Below are positions 48,085-60,806 of a DNA stretch of 64,000 nucleotides, in pieces. The stretch is taken from NCBI GenBank assembly GCA_020137815.1, contig CM035351.1, positions 973,751 to 1,037,750 on the forward strand. The letters run 5' to 3'. Below the pieces are notes generated by a model. The model searched no databases and was not told the origin of the DNA. It saw only the letters and a list, made by a program, of their open reading frames with translations. Each line of letters opens with the position of its first letter. The first letter of the stretch is position 1. This DNA is from Hormiphora californensis. Taxonomy: Eukaryota > Ctenophora > Tentaculata > Cydippida > Pleurobrachiidae. Made by a program: the position numbers and the translations under genes.

Positions 48085-49436
48085 ATGTCGTCATGGTACC
48101 GATCCCGAGGTACAAAATGGCTGAGCTACGCAATTGGGGCATGGTGTTCCCACAGGCTCATCACAACACCTGAGATCTATGACGTGTTTGAGGAGAGTAT
48201 TCTCATGCCCTGTGCTGCCAGGCTGGATCCAGAGGTGGCTCACCGAATGGCTCTCTACGCTGTCCGGTGCAAGATAGCACCCCGGGATACAGACTATAAA
48301 CCCGCCTGTCTCCGTACCACCGTTATGGGTATGACCTTTAACAATCCCATTGGGTTAGCGGCAGGGTTCGATAAGGATTGTGAGGCCGCTAAGTCTCTTC
48401 ACAGGCTGGGTTTTGGGTTTATCGAGGGTGGGAGTGTCACCCCCAAACCGCAGCCAGGCAACCCAAAACCAAGGGTGTTCAGGTTGTCTGATGACCAGGC
48501 GGTTATTAACTGTTACGGATTCCCCAGCAAGGGACTGGACGCGGTGGAAAGAAACCTGCGGTGGTCATGGGGAGCGGTAAATCTGTTGGAAAAAGCATCA
48601 CAAAAAGGAAAGAAGGGAAATGGAGGACCAGCGGCACCTGGCTCGGCTGATGCCCCGTCTCCCGGGACGTATTCAATTAAAATCACCATCCCGAAATTCC
48701 TGGTCAAGTTTGTCCTCCCCGGCCCCCCGGCGGACGGTGTCCTGGGCCTTAACCTGGGTATCAACAAGACAACCCGGAACCCAACCAATGACTACTGCAA
48801 AGGCGTTGAAAAGTTGGGAAAGTTCAGTGATTACATTGTCATTAATGTCAGCTCCCCCAACACCCCGGGGCTCCGGGACTTGCAACACAAGGACAACCTC
48901 GCCCGGATGTTACGTCACATCTCCGGCCGGGCTGAACGGGTACACAAGAGCTCCGGAGGTACCCGGTGCAAGGCCTTGTTGTTGAAGATAAGTCCTGATT
49001 TAACGGATGAGCAGCTACAGGATATCGTTGATATTGTGTTAGACCCCCAGTATGGGGTGAGTGGTGTGATTGTCAGTAACACGACCATTTCCCGACCTGA
49101 CAGTCTTGTTAGTGATAACAAGACCGCTAAAGGTGGGCTTAGTGGAGCGCCCCTCAAGGACAAATCTACTGCTATGATTAGAAAGGTTTACACGCTAACA
49201 GACGGGGCTGTTCCAATTATTGGTGTTGGTGGGATCAGTACTGCGCAGGATGCCTATGAGAAGATAAGGGCGGGTGCCTCCTTGTCCAACTATACACTGC
49301 TCTGGTGTACCAAGGACCTGGGATGGTTCGGAGGATGAAGCGGGAGTTGGTGGAGCTGGTCACTGCTGATGGGTTTACCAATGTTCAAATGGCAGTGGGA
49401 GCTGATGTGAAATATGGGTGGAGAATAGGACATTGA
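48085..49436 (+). CDS. DHODH: Dihydroorotate dehydrogenase (quinone), mitochondrial, one frameshift
   Basis: Fourth step of pyrimidine synthesis, inner mitochondrial membrane, FMN-dependent, electrons to ubiquinone. ATG 48085; N-terminal helix (WLSYAIGAWC) as membrane anchor, then IGLAAGFDKD, GFGFIEGGSVTPKPQPGNPK, RVFRL, QAVINCYGF, NLGINKT, VNVSSPNTPGLR with the catalytic Ser of class 2 enzymes, LLLKISPDLT, SNTTISRP, GGLSGAPLKD, PIIGVGGIS and KIRAGASL. An extra segment of about 45-50 residues rich in Lys, Gly and Pro lies between ERNLRW and VLGLNLG. A single deleted base at about 49285 (after GASL) shifts the frame; the other frame continues with QLYTALVY to TGA 49434. Intronless. Confidence 0.93.
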
Positions 49437-49719
49437 ACAGAATTCATGATGATTTTGTGAAGTTGATATTTAGCCAGCAGCTGGTGGAGCCTCTGGAGCT
49501 GCCACCCCCAGCAACAGAGAAAGGGGGATGAGGAGGAGGAGGAGAAGTAGAGAGGGGGAGAGAGAGTTTTGAATAATACTATGAAATATGGAGGGGAGAA
49601 TGGGAGGGAGAGACCTTCTAACTAGTAAATTATTTATTAGAGGTACTATAAATCATGGAGGGGGAAGAGCGTCTAACTTATTAAAATGCAATGCTTTATC
49701 TTTTGCAACCTGGTTTTAT

Positions 49720-49810
49720 CTGTCTGTCTGTCTGTGTGTTGGCACTGTCTGTGTGTTGGCACTGTCTGTGTGTTGGCACTGTCTGTGTGTTGGCACTGTC
49801 TGTGTGATGG
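49720..49810. repeat. 17-bp TGTCTGTGTGTTGGCAC tandem repeat
   Basis: About five copies downstream of DHODH, probably in its 3' UTR or the following spacer. Confidence 0.9.
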
Positions 49811-49944
49811 CAAATGTTTTAATTCTCTATTTTCCGGAGTATGGAAGACCACATTTTATCTGTGATAACGTTTTTGTTATCATCGTTTCTAAAAACAGCC
49901 GTGTTTTAATCCCTACAACTTGTTTCTTCCCTTCCTAATACACC

Positions 49945-50455
49945 TCCTTCCCTTCTCAGCACTATTCGATACTAACACCTCCTACCCGGCTCAGCACTAA
50001 TCAATACTAATATCTCCTTCCCTGCTCAGCACTATTCGATACTAATATCTCCTACCCTGCTCAGCACTAATCAATACTAATATCTCCTACCCTGCTCAGC
50101 ACTAATCAATACTAATATCTCCTTCCCTGCTCAGCACTATTTGATACTAATACCTCCTACCCTGCTCAGCACTATTCGATACTAATATCTCCTACCCTGC
50201 TCAGCACTATTCGATACTAATACCTCCTTCCCTGCTCAGCACTATTCGATACTAATATCTCCTACCCTGCTCAGCACTAATCAATACTAATATCTCCTTC
50301 CCTGCTCAGCACTATTCGATACTAATATCTCCTTCCCTGCTCAGCACTATTTGATACTAATACCTCCTTCCCTGCTCAGCACTATTCGATACTAACATCT
50401 CCCTCCCTGCTCAGCACTAATCGATACTAATACCTCCTACCCTGCTCAGCCGTTT
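49945..50455 (+). repeat. 35-bp array, each unit a complete 3' splice-site signal
   Basis: About 14 units, core GATACTAATATCTCCTACC followed by CTGCTCAG, with TTC/TAC, TCGAT/TCAAT and ATC/ACC variants. Every unit contains a TACTAAT branch-point-like motif, a pyrimidine tract and CAG in correct order and spacing (about 20 bases). The sequence after the last CAG (CCGTTTTCTGGAG) shows no conserved exon. Confidence 0.9.
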
Positions 50456-50993
50456 TCTGGAGAAAGATGAATGATGCAAACTATCACTGCGCTGGCAAGC
50501 GCAAAGGTGACCCCATCCATCCCCCGAAAAAAATTTCCCCCAAAAACGGCCCGCTTGCTCACAGCGTATATATAGTTATTTCATACTTTTAGCCCATTTT
50601 GGCACTTTTTGACATGCCATAACTCCCGAACCGGAAGAGCTAGGAAGCTGAAATTTTGTACTTAGAAGCTTCTTGTAGACCTCTATCGATGGGAAAAATT
50701 TCAAGTGGCTAGCTCTTTTTGTTCAAAAGTTATAACACCACCCCCAAAACAGAAAATTCAGTGTGGGGATAACTAGGTTGATATATATATATATGTATAG
50801 ACGCTTTGTTACCATCCGTTTGGTCCCAGTTTGAGACGAACCAGACATCGTACGACCTTAAACCAAGCGGCATTCGACAGATAATTGTCTCGTGCATGTA
50901 CCCATCTGGGTGGAGACTCTCCATCTTAGCTATGACGCGCGCAATGACGTCACGAGTGACGTCATTGCGCGAGACCGACTAACTTTTTTGGAG
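50456..50993. other. Unique spacer with CRE palindrome
   Basis: No gene seen. Contains an 82-bp segment at 50794-50875 repeated at 53129-53210 (TGTATAGACGCTTT ... AAACCAAGCGGCATTC), probably the end of a dispersed repeat, and the palindrome at 50938-50971. Confidence 0.6.
50938..50971. promoter_or_regulatory. 16-bp palindromic arms each with TGACGTCA
   Basis: CGCGCAATGACGTCAC, two bases, then its exact reverse complement. Each arm carries a full CRE/ATF site (TGACGTCA). Further ACGTCA variants lie at 52570-52620. Binding is an inference from the motif only. Confidence 0.55.
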
Positions 50994-52735
50994 GGTGAGA
51001 TTCCTTCCCACGCCCTTGAGATGCAGGCCGCGGCTAATGTCTACTTTTTTAGATAGCAATAGTGTCCTACAGACCAGGCAGGGAATCTTCAGGGGTGACC
51101 CGGCATACCCCGGGGTAAACCATGAAGCGCTTGAACTGCCTGGAGCATCTCACATACCACTCCAAGGAAACAGAGCTGCCCTCCTTGGGTGGTGTGTTTT
51201 TCTCTCTTCCTTTCTCTAATCCGCTCATGACTCATCTCTCTCTGAATAGAGATACCCCCCGGCCGGTATTACACCATCTCCCCAGCCTTGTGCACTGGGC
51301 CAAAGTAGATGGCTAAATACCGGCCAAAACCCGTCCTCCAGCAAAAGTCCAGGCTGGAGGAGGTCTAATCTCAACTGGCCTTCCTCTACCTTCTGTCCAC
51401 CTAGCCTCTGGACAGGTATAAAAGGTCTAACAAGCTAGGTCATAACTGGTTAGCTACCACCGACTCTCGGCAAAATTCCCACGCCGAGGTCGAGATAAAC
51501 TCAAGGGGTGTTTCCGTAGCCCAACAGGGAGAAACTACACTAACCAGTAGCCTCGCTACTACCTACGCTTCTTCAAAAGTCCATGAGAAGCGTAGGAGAT
51601 TCCCAAATGGCGATTACCCCCCAAACGATGAAGGTAACAAACCAACATCATCACTCTCTACTAACAAACAAGCCTCCACAAAAACCTGATCAACAAACAG
51701 AACAAACCACTATCCCATGCTACAAAACAAATTTCTATGAGTGACGCACATAGATACCTAACCCACTAAACATTTCACACGCCAGAGTTCCGTTAATTGG
51801 GAAGGAACCTGCCCTAACTACCCCATGAACGGCCGGACGCTGCATCTGCATCACGAACAAAAAGTGATGTTCCATGAACCCGCATGGAGTACTGATTACA
51901 AATCAGAGGTTGGCAGCGCAAAATCTACAAAGGTGCCATAGTCAATGGAGCGTCCGAATTGTCCTAGCCAAGGCCACATCTAAAGCGATCAATGCTGAGA
52001 TGCCACTCACCAAGGATCGCTGGAGATATCCGAGACTGGCACAATGTGAAAACAGTGCTGGTGCGGTCCTTTTCATGGGACCTGTCAAGGCAGTTATGGG
52101 AGACGATTCCACCCTTATCTCCAAAACCATGGACACAAGACGGAGGAAGAAAACTCTCCCGGGGGAAAGAGGAAACTCTGGAACCTGAGCTCCGTCCTTC
52201 TCGGGCGTGAGGAACTGGCTGCCGGACGGGATAAAATCACAAGTAGAGGATTGGAAGCGGAGGCGCATACAACAACAACAACAACAACAACTAACTTTTT
52301 TCAAACGCCTCTAGCACCCTAAAGACGTGTTCCGATTTCTGATTTGACGAAAAAACGTTACCGGCAAATTGTCTGAACTTTCAGATACTATATTATGAAT
52401 TTTCGTAGCTTATCATTTTGAGCCCTTAAATCGCGTCAAAAGTCAAAAATTTGACGAAAAATTCATCAAATTCAACGTTTTTCGAGCAAAAACTCCCTTT
52501 CCTGACCACTGTGGTCAATGAAACTTTACAAGCTCCTTTGGGGTATTGATTCAAAATATATCGTGATGCAATTACGTCGTTACGACGTCACTAATTACGT
52601 CAAATGACGTCATTACGACGTCTAAAATACGATTTTCACAGAAATTCGTCTCGTTTCTCATATAGCGCATCATTTCGACAATATTACATCATGAAATAAT
52701 CTCATGCTACGATTAGAAACCAAAAAGGGACCTAA
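50994..52735. other. Dispersed-repeat-like region, no gene assigned
   Basis: Short frames only (for example 51874-52188), none with a recognisable domain. Features such as a TATAAAAG box near 51417 and an ACAACAACAACAACAACAAC end at about 52270-52290 suggest an old retroelement or SINE-like unit, but no family can be named. Confidence 0.4.
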
Positions 52736-52863
52736 ATTAAGCCAAAAACTAATTGAAATTAGTTGGCGGGAAAGGTGACCCACTTACACCTTTGCCTGCT
52801 GCCGGGATCAGGGATATAAGAGGTGAATATAATGGAATAAGGCAGTGAAAGAAAGTTTGATAG

Positions 52864-52956
<93 letters not shown>

Positions 52957-53109
52957 GAGAGACAGAGAGAGAGAGCGAGAGAGAATGAGAGAGAATGAGA
53001 GAGAGAGAGACAGGGACAGGAGAGAGTTCGTGGTGATACCCGGCAGTAGCAAAAGGTGTAAGTGGGTCACCTTTCCCGCCAACTAATTTCAATTAGTTTT
53101 TGGCTTAAT
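52736..53109. mobile_element. Fold-back element: about 60-bp TIRs around a GA microsatellite
   Basis: Ends ATTAAGCCAAAAACTAATTG ... and its reverse complement match perfectly for about 56 bp and then imperfectly to GCTGCCGGG / CCCGGCAGTA. Both ends carry TTAA. Between the arms lies about 120 bp of (GA)n with a few GC/AT breaks. TTAA would fit a piggyBac-type target, but it may equally be part of the TIR. Confidence 0.82.
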
Positions 53110-53789
53110 ATATACCTATATACATAGATGTATAGACGCTTTATTACCTTCCGTTTGGTCCCAGTTTGAGACGAACCAGACATTGTACGACATTAAACCA
53201 AGCGGCATTCAGGATTTCCCCTTTGTAAATACACACGCATTGCGCCCAATTCCAAGAATTACGGGTCAAGTCGTTTGAAACGCACTTTAATGCTGCATTC
53301 TAGGAGGATGTAAGGCCAGTCGTCACGCATCTTTTCGAGCTGGGGGTGCAAAAGAGCGCACAAAGGACTAGCAAATCCTGTCATATGAATACAGGGAGAG
53401 AGCGCACATGCAGTTAGTAGTAACGCGTGATGTCTTATTTCTAAAGTACCTCACTCTTGTTAGCATTCCCACCCAGAGAGAGCTACATCTTTGCATCTTC
53501 CGAGAAGAGAGCATAACAATCATAACATTATCTTATCAGGAACCGCAGAAATTGCAGAAATAAACGGTAAACCATAGAGCTGAGAGGGGGGTGAACAGTT
53601 TTAAAATGATTTTGATTTGCGTAACACCCAAGATGTAGCAATTTGGCCAAAAGTGCCAGAGTTATAGCCAAAATTGGCTAAATTTTGGTGCTAAAAAGTT
53701 TACAACTTTACCGCTCAATGCTCATTTCTGAGCAGTGAGAGCACTCAGCCGTCAGCGTTGTTTGTTTCTGGAAAATAAAACACTACAAA

Positions 53790-54280
53790 GTGCAGATATT
53801 TCTAAATGAGTTCGAAACGCTGCTTTCTGGTAGATCAGGCGAAATTGTTATCACGGGAGACTTCAACATTCATATCCACGACGCCAGCTCGAGTTTTGCT
53901 AAATCATTCCTCCAATTTTTGGATGACCATCTTTTTCATCAGTTTGTGAATGGACCTACTGATATAGCAGGGGGAAAACTTGACCTAGTTGTTGCCAAAT
54001 CCCTTCCCAGTTCAGCTTCTATCTCTAACTTAGAAGTCAACATGATCCCTGTAGTACCTGATCATGCATTGTCTCCTTTTCTATACAGATTGGTTCCCCC
54101 TTCCAGAAGAAGAAATTTGTACCAGTAAAGAGGAGGAACCTAAAATCCCTGGACGAGGTTGAATTTAGGACTGAGATTCTGAAATCCCCTCTCTGTGACC
54201 TGAATAATTTTCCTTCAAACCTGGACGAGATCGTAGATCTGTATTGCCAAGCTAGACTGCAACTTTATAAAATGAAATAA
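53790..54280 (+). mobile_element. Non-LTR retrotransposon fragment, APE endonuclease part
   Basis: Two overlapping frames encode the C-terminal half of an apurinic-type endonuclease: ITGDFNIHIHD (metal-binding GDFN), HQFVNGPTDIAGGKLDLVVA and PDHALSPF, then after a frame change near 54085 KRRNLKSLDEVEFRTEIL and a stop at 54278. This arrangement is typical of CR1/L2-like LINEs just before the reverse transcriptase. N-terminal endonuclease and RT are missing, so it is a dead fragment. Confidence 0.85.
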
Positions 54281-54376
54281 AAGTGGTTTGAACAAAGCAA
54301 GGTCGAGTAAGACAAGCTGACTGGTAAGGTACCTTTCTAAAAAACTAACACAGTTATCCAAATTTAGCTGATATCC

Positions 54377-55860
54377 ATGCCAAACCAACTAAGTATCGTC
54401 TCATTCTCACAAAAGAACAACAACAACAAAAAAGAAGAGTGTCCGATTTGTTATCGCCTTGTTGATGCCTCACAGATAGAGGCCCACGCTGACCGGTGTG
54501 CGGACGAGACTACTGCTGAGGAGCTGCAGATCATTAGTTCCCAGGAGACTGTAGAGGAGGGAGCTGAGGGAGAGGATGGAGAGGAGGAAGAGGAGGAGTT
54601 GGGGGAATTCGGGGATTCTCCACCCGCTTGTAGCGATAAAGATGATGAAGAATACAAACCGGCAAGGTAACTGAGAGTTGTGTTTGTATCGTGTTTTTAA
54701 GTTGTTTCTAAACGACCCTTCTTCCCCCCTCTCTCTCTCTATCTATCTATCAATGTCTCTCTTTAGTCCCCCTAACTTCTTTCAGCGATCTGTGGGATGC
54801 TGATATATTCTCCAAGGGCAACACTGATGACGACACAACCAGCTTACCAGAGATAACCGACATTGTATCCACAGCTCCTAAACGGAACTCTACTGCTCCA
54901 GCTCCTAAACGTAACTCTTGGAACTTGGATAACTCTTTCGGTGGTAGTACTGCTCCACCATCATCTAAACGCAAGAAACTCTCCTCCCCTGTCCATCTGG
55001 CCCCCTACCCAGAACCCAGCAAGGTCAGTAAAACCCGTCTACTCATGTTGTACAGTCGGAAGGAGAAAACTATGAAATTCCTCACACTGATTATGCGATA
55101 AACAATCAACCGATATTTGTTCTCTCAGGTCAGGGGATGTTTCAAGGATACTGGCAACTGTCCAGGTGCCTCCGTCCAGACCCTACTGGCCACATCAGCA
55201 CGCAAGGGGAAGGAACCGGCAGGAAGTGGGTTTAGTAGCTGCAATGGTAAAGTAGGTAGAGGAGCTACTAGTCAAGTAGGTAGTGGAGCGGGAAGTGGTG
55301 GAGGTGGATTTGCGTTCAAAGTTCATCCAATGTTAGCCAAGGTATGAAAATTGTTTGGGTGTCTGGTTCTTGTTATCCCAATTCTCGTTTTCCTTCTGTT
55401 TTAAACAGCACACTTATCTCTTTACTACTACATACTTATGAACCTTTAATCATTATCCCAGTTATCTGGAAGTGGAGGAGGTGGTGGTGGTAGTAGTGGA
55501 TCAGGGGTGAACGATGCAGTGATACCAGATGGAGAGGGAGGGTTTATTATACGGGATGATGCTGAACTATCTGATGACGGGGGATTCCTCCCTCCCTCTC
55601 TCCCCGAGAATGGGTTCATCGACTTTCACAATCAATTCAAGGTATCCCATAGCAATAAATAACATTTTACTTATCGATTCTGTCCATCAAAAAACGAAAT
55701 GCCCTTCAAATTTATTTTGCTCCTATCAGAAGCCAGATCTGGTCCCAGCTGGCCTCTAAACTTATTGCTTATTCTACTTGTTGTTTTTCAGGAAAATTCA
55801 AAAGCTCGCACACCTGCCAAGACAGCAACTAAAACTACAGCTAAGAAGAAAACCGTATAG
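54377..55860 (+). CDS. UBZ4-type zinc finger protein, Gly/Ser-rich, function unknown
   Basis: Exons in phase: 54377-54666, 54786-55023, 55129-55341, 55462-55641, 55792-55860. Near the N-terminus, ECPICYRLVDASQIEAHADR plus CAD is a Rad18/UBZ4-like C2HC ubiquitin-binding finger, followed by an acidic stretch (GEDGEEEEEELGEFGD). Downstream are repeated (T)APKRNS, a Lys-rich KRKKLSS basic patch resembling an NLS, Gly-rich linkers, and a conserved-looking GFIDFHNQF. Such fingers occur in DNA-damage proteins, but I cannot assign an orthologue. The last exon is open in two frames; see findings. A start upstream of 54377 is possible since the first Met context is weak. Confidence 0.75.
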
Positions 55861-56222
55861 AAAATCAAGTTCTAGTAGAGGGAGAGGTGGAAGGAGGGGC
55901 GGAAGGGGTAGGGGTGGTAGACGAGGTTTCTCATGGAGAGGTCGAAAATGAGTCAACCATTAAATCTAGATAAACTGACGTGATATTATAAATTGTGATG
56001 TTTATTGTATTCTACACATTTCTTATTTTAACCCCCAACTAACAGATCCCCAACTCGTGTCTTCACTCCTCTGCTATGTGTGGCAATGATGTGCCACACT
56101 CAATGTCACACTTTGAATTGTTCTGCCGCGATCGCCGAACGTTCTCTTTGCAGGGTAACCCGCGCGCTAACTCCCTCTCTTTTTGTAGCGTGGGAAAATA
56201 ATGATAGCAGAAAGATAGAACG

Positions 56223-57832
<1,610 letters not shown>

Positions 57833-58783
57833 ATAACGAGCGGTGATTATTAGGGAGGGAGAAAGAGAGAGAGAAAGAAAGAGAGAGGTGAAGTGAAAAC
57901 GAGTGAGAGAAAGAACGATCAAAGTATATGTAGAGAGAGAGAGACTGGAATGGTTATAAAAAGGGAGAGAGAAGAAAATAAGACATAGTTGAAGCTGTAA
58001 AACGTTCTTTCGTTCAGTTCTTTTCTGCTTTTAAACTGCTCTAATTATTTTGTTAGTTGTTCGGGTTCCGTTTCAGAATCGAGAGAAAGTATAAAATTGC
58101 AGAGTTCGGCAAAAACTTTGCTTTTCTCATAACCTGGTCTCTGATTATACTTGCTCTGCAGCCAAGCCTTCAAACAATAAAAGAGAGAGAGATAAAGCGA
58201 GATAAAGAGAGAGAAAGAGAGGGAGGGAGAGAGATAGAGAGAGAGGGGGAGACGAGAGAGAAAGAGGTAGACTACTAATTTCTTCCTCTATCTCACTATA
58301 TCTTCTATCCAGATCTTATACTTCGAAACGACTTAATCGCATCTTTATTTTATTTTTAAGGTCAGTTACCATCTTATTATATTTTTGGCTTTTTTAAAGT
58401 TGGCACGCCTTTTGCGATTTTATGTCGACAATACTTCCGGCGATACCTCTCTCTCTTTTTCTCCCATTTTCTCTCCCAGTCCTTGGTCCATATAGCTTCA
58501 TTTCTACTGGTCTGTAGTTTACATACACAACACTGCTTTAATCTCCCTGCCTAGAGTGCATCCCTCTCCGCTAGTGTACATCAATTGTACTCCGTATATT
58601 AGAGAAGAGAACTACAGATCTATCCGGTTTGATAGTTTGCATGTTAGTATAAGTTAGTTTATTTTTGTTTGTTTGCTTGTTTGTTTTTTAGTACGTTTGA
58701 TAGTTTGTTAGTTTGTTAGCCAATTTGTTTGTTTCTTAATTTGTTAGTTAGCTTGTTTGTCAGTTCCTCTAACCCCTAACTAC
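57833..58783. other. Spacer with GA-rich tracts
   Basis: GPATCH4 3' region: GA-rich microsatellite segments at 57853-57990 and 58178-58262, an AATAAA at about 58176, then T-rich sequence (58620-58760, GTTTGTTTG-type repeats). No gene recognised. Confidence 0.6.
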
Positions 58784-60369
58784 ATGTCCCCTCTCCCACC
58801 CAACTACTTTAGTTTACCAGATCCCAGATCCATGGATAAGTTTGGTAACAATCCGGAATGGCTGGCGGGTCTTGCTGAGGTAGTCCAGGGGGCGTACAAT
58901 AGCCCCAAATTCTCGGATATTGCTGTTCATAGTAGCGGCAAGATGATATCTGTAAACAGTATGGTGTTAGCATCACAGAGTCCCGCCCTTAGGGATATTG
59001 TTCTGGGTATGTGAGGGAGGGTGAGGAGAGGGGAGGGGGAAGGGGCAGGAGAGGATGCCAGGAGGGGAGGGGAGGGGAGGGGGATGAGTTCAGTGGGATT
59101 TGAGATCGAATGTTTTGCGAAATATTTGAACATTTTAGAATCTAGTTTAAGGTTTTTTCACTTTGTTTCTCTCAGCTGTTACTGTTCCTATGGTATCCTA
59201 TAGTATATACGGGAGGTGACGTTTAAAGTTTTAACCATTCCCTCCTCAGGTAAAAGACCCACACGACACTCTGACAGATATTCTGGAGCCATACTCTCTA
59301 GGAAAGTGTAGGAACACTTCCTCCTCTCTCTCTACAAGGGATTCCCTCGAAGCTCCCACCAGCATACTTCACACTCCTAGAAATGATAATCATAGCCAAG
59401 ACCCTGAAGATACCGTGGCTACATGACCACCTACAAGATCGGGTAGCAGATCAGGTCACCTGTAAAACGCTATTTGAGACACTTTCCCTGGCTCTAGATT
59501 ATCAGGATGAACCAATTAAACAGGTGAGATGTCGGCACCCTCATTTTGTGCATTTAATTCTCTAGCCAGTACCCCCTCCCCCTTTGTTGTATCCACCTTA
59601 CTCAGCAACGCCCCTTGTTCAAAAGGCCTCCCCCATGGAGCATTCCCTAATTTACCCAACAAATAACAGCTATCCCATATTGATCCCTTCTACTCCAGGC
59701 GTGTGAGGGCATCCTGTGCAGGACATGCCTCCCCGACATTATCTCCCCTACCGACCCCCTCTGGTGGGAGTTACCCTGGGAGCTGGTGGCCCACATCCTG
59801 GGATTCAGATCTCTCCGACTATCCAGTGAGATGGATGTGGTTATGTTGGTGTTGTACTGGGTGGAGCGGAATATATCATATTCAAACAGGTATATAAAGG
59901 GGTGGGTCACCCCTTTTATTGCCATTATAACGTGGAGGGGTAATTTCATTACCAAATAGAGGGGTGGGTTGGGGGAACTGATCCTAATTGGCAGAGACGA
60001 GATGCAGCGGCTATAGCCTATAGTCCACCCCCTCATTCCATATTCAAACAGGGACGAGTGTGTGGAGATACTCATGACGATTAGGATTCATGCCCTACCT
60101 ATGGATTTCAGGGAGAGGTTCTTGTATCCCTACATAGCGGTTATCTCACAGAAACTGTTCCTCGCACTCAAATACCCCCAGGTAGCATAGTTTCTCTCCA
60201 AGCCGACATTACAGTCATGTATGACAAGTTGTCATTGACACCCCCCCACCATCACCACGCTATTTCAACTACCCCCCTTCAGTTAAACAGGTGGAAGGTG
60301 TCCATTCCACCAGCCCGGAACAATGTCCCCCCTACCCCCACCACTCCCATCTCCCACTACCCCCCCTAA
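58784..60369 (+). CDS. BTB-BACK domain protein
   Basis: Exons: 58784-59006, 59250-59523, 59699-59889, 60052-60181, 60283-60369 (TAA). BTB/POZ: FSDIAVHSSGKMISVNSMVL, SPALRDIVLG, then in exon 2 PHDTLTDILEPYSLGK, LLSLYKG and PPAYFTLLEMIIIAKTLKI; BACK-like helices WWELPWELVAHILGFRSLRL and VVMLVLYWVERN follow. Two one-base offsets interrupt exon 2 (an extra A near 59254, and near 59340-59350). No Kelch repeats follow, so this resembles BTBD-type proteins; a Cul3 adaptor role is inference. The first ATG is taken at 58784. The intron 59890-60051 is bounded by a 13-bp direct repeat. Confidence 0.8.
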
Positions 60370-60398
60370 TATACAACAGTAGGTGGAAAACCGTGTAA

Positions 60399-60500
60399 TG
60401 AGCGCAGTCACGTGACTGTGCTCAATTCTGAGCGCAGTCACGTGATTCATGACGTCACATGACTGCGCTCAACTGCAGATCACGTGATTCATGACGTCAC
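60399..60500. promoter_or_regulatory. Cluster of CACGTG and TGACGTCA sites
   Basis: Three E-boxes CACGTG (60409, 60439, 60481) and two CRE sites TGACGTCA (60450, 60492) lie within 100 bp, in repeated and inverted units sharing GAGCGCAGTCACGTGA. It lies between the BTB gene end and the virus-like cluster, so it could serve either side. No footprint evidence. Confidence 0.5.
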
Positions 60501-60611
60501 ACCACATGATATTATTAATTAATATAATTATGCTTCACATAATTATGTGTAATTAATTTCAAATTTTTGATAATTTAATGTTTGCACACTGCTAGTCCCA
60601 TCTGTACAAAA

Positions 60612-60773
60612 TTAACACAGTGTGTAATTAACATTTACAGTATCCGAAACCGTTTTAATTATAACCATGAATGATCCACATACATCCATATATGGATATA
60701 TCCTAGACAAGCTGCCCCACTCCCTGAAGCTATATTTAATCATATCCAACCATACAGCCTTTGTATTCACACA

Positions 60774-60806
<33 letters not shown>

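Noticed and set aside
51874-52304. Protein-coding gene in the 52-kb region
   Set aside because: Only short overlapping frames without domains, in sequence that looks like an old dispersed repeat.
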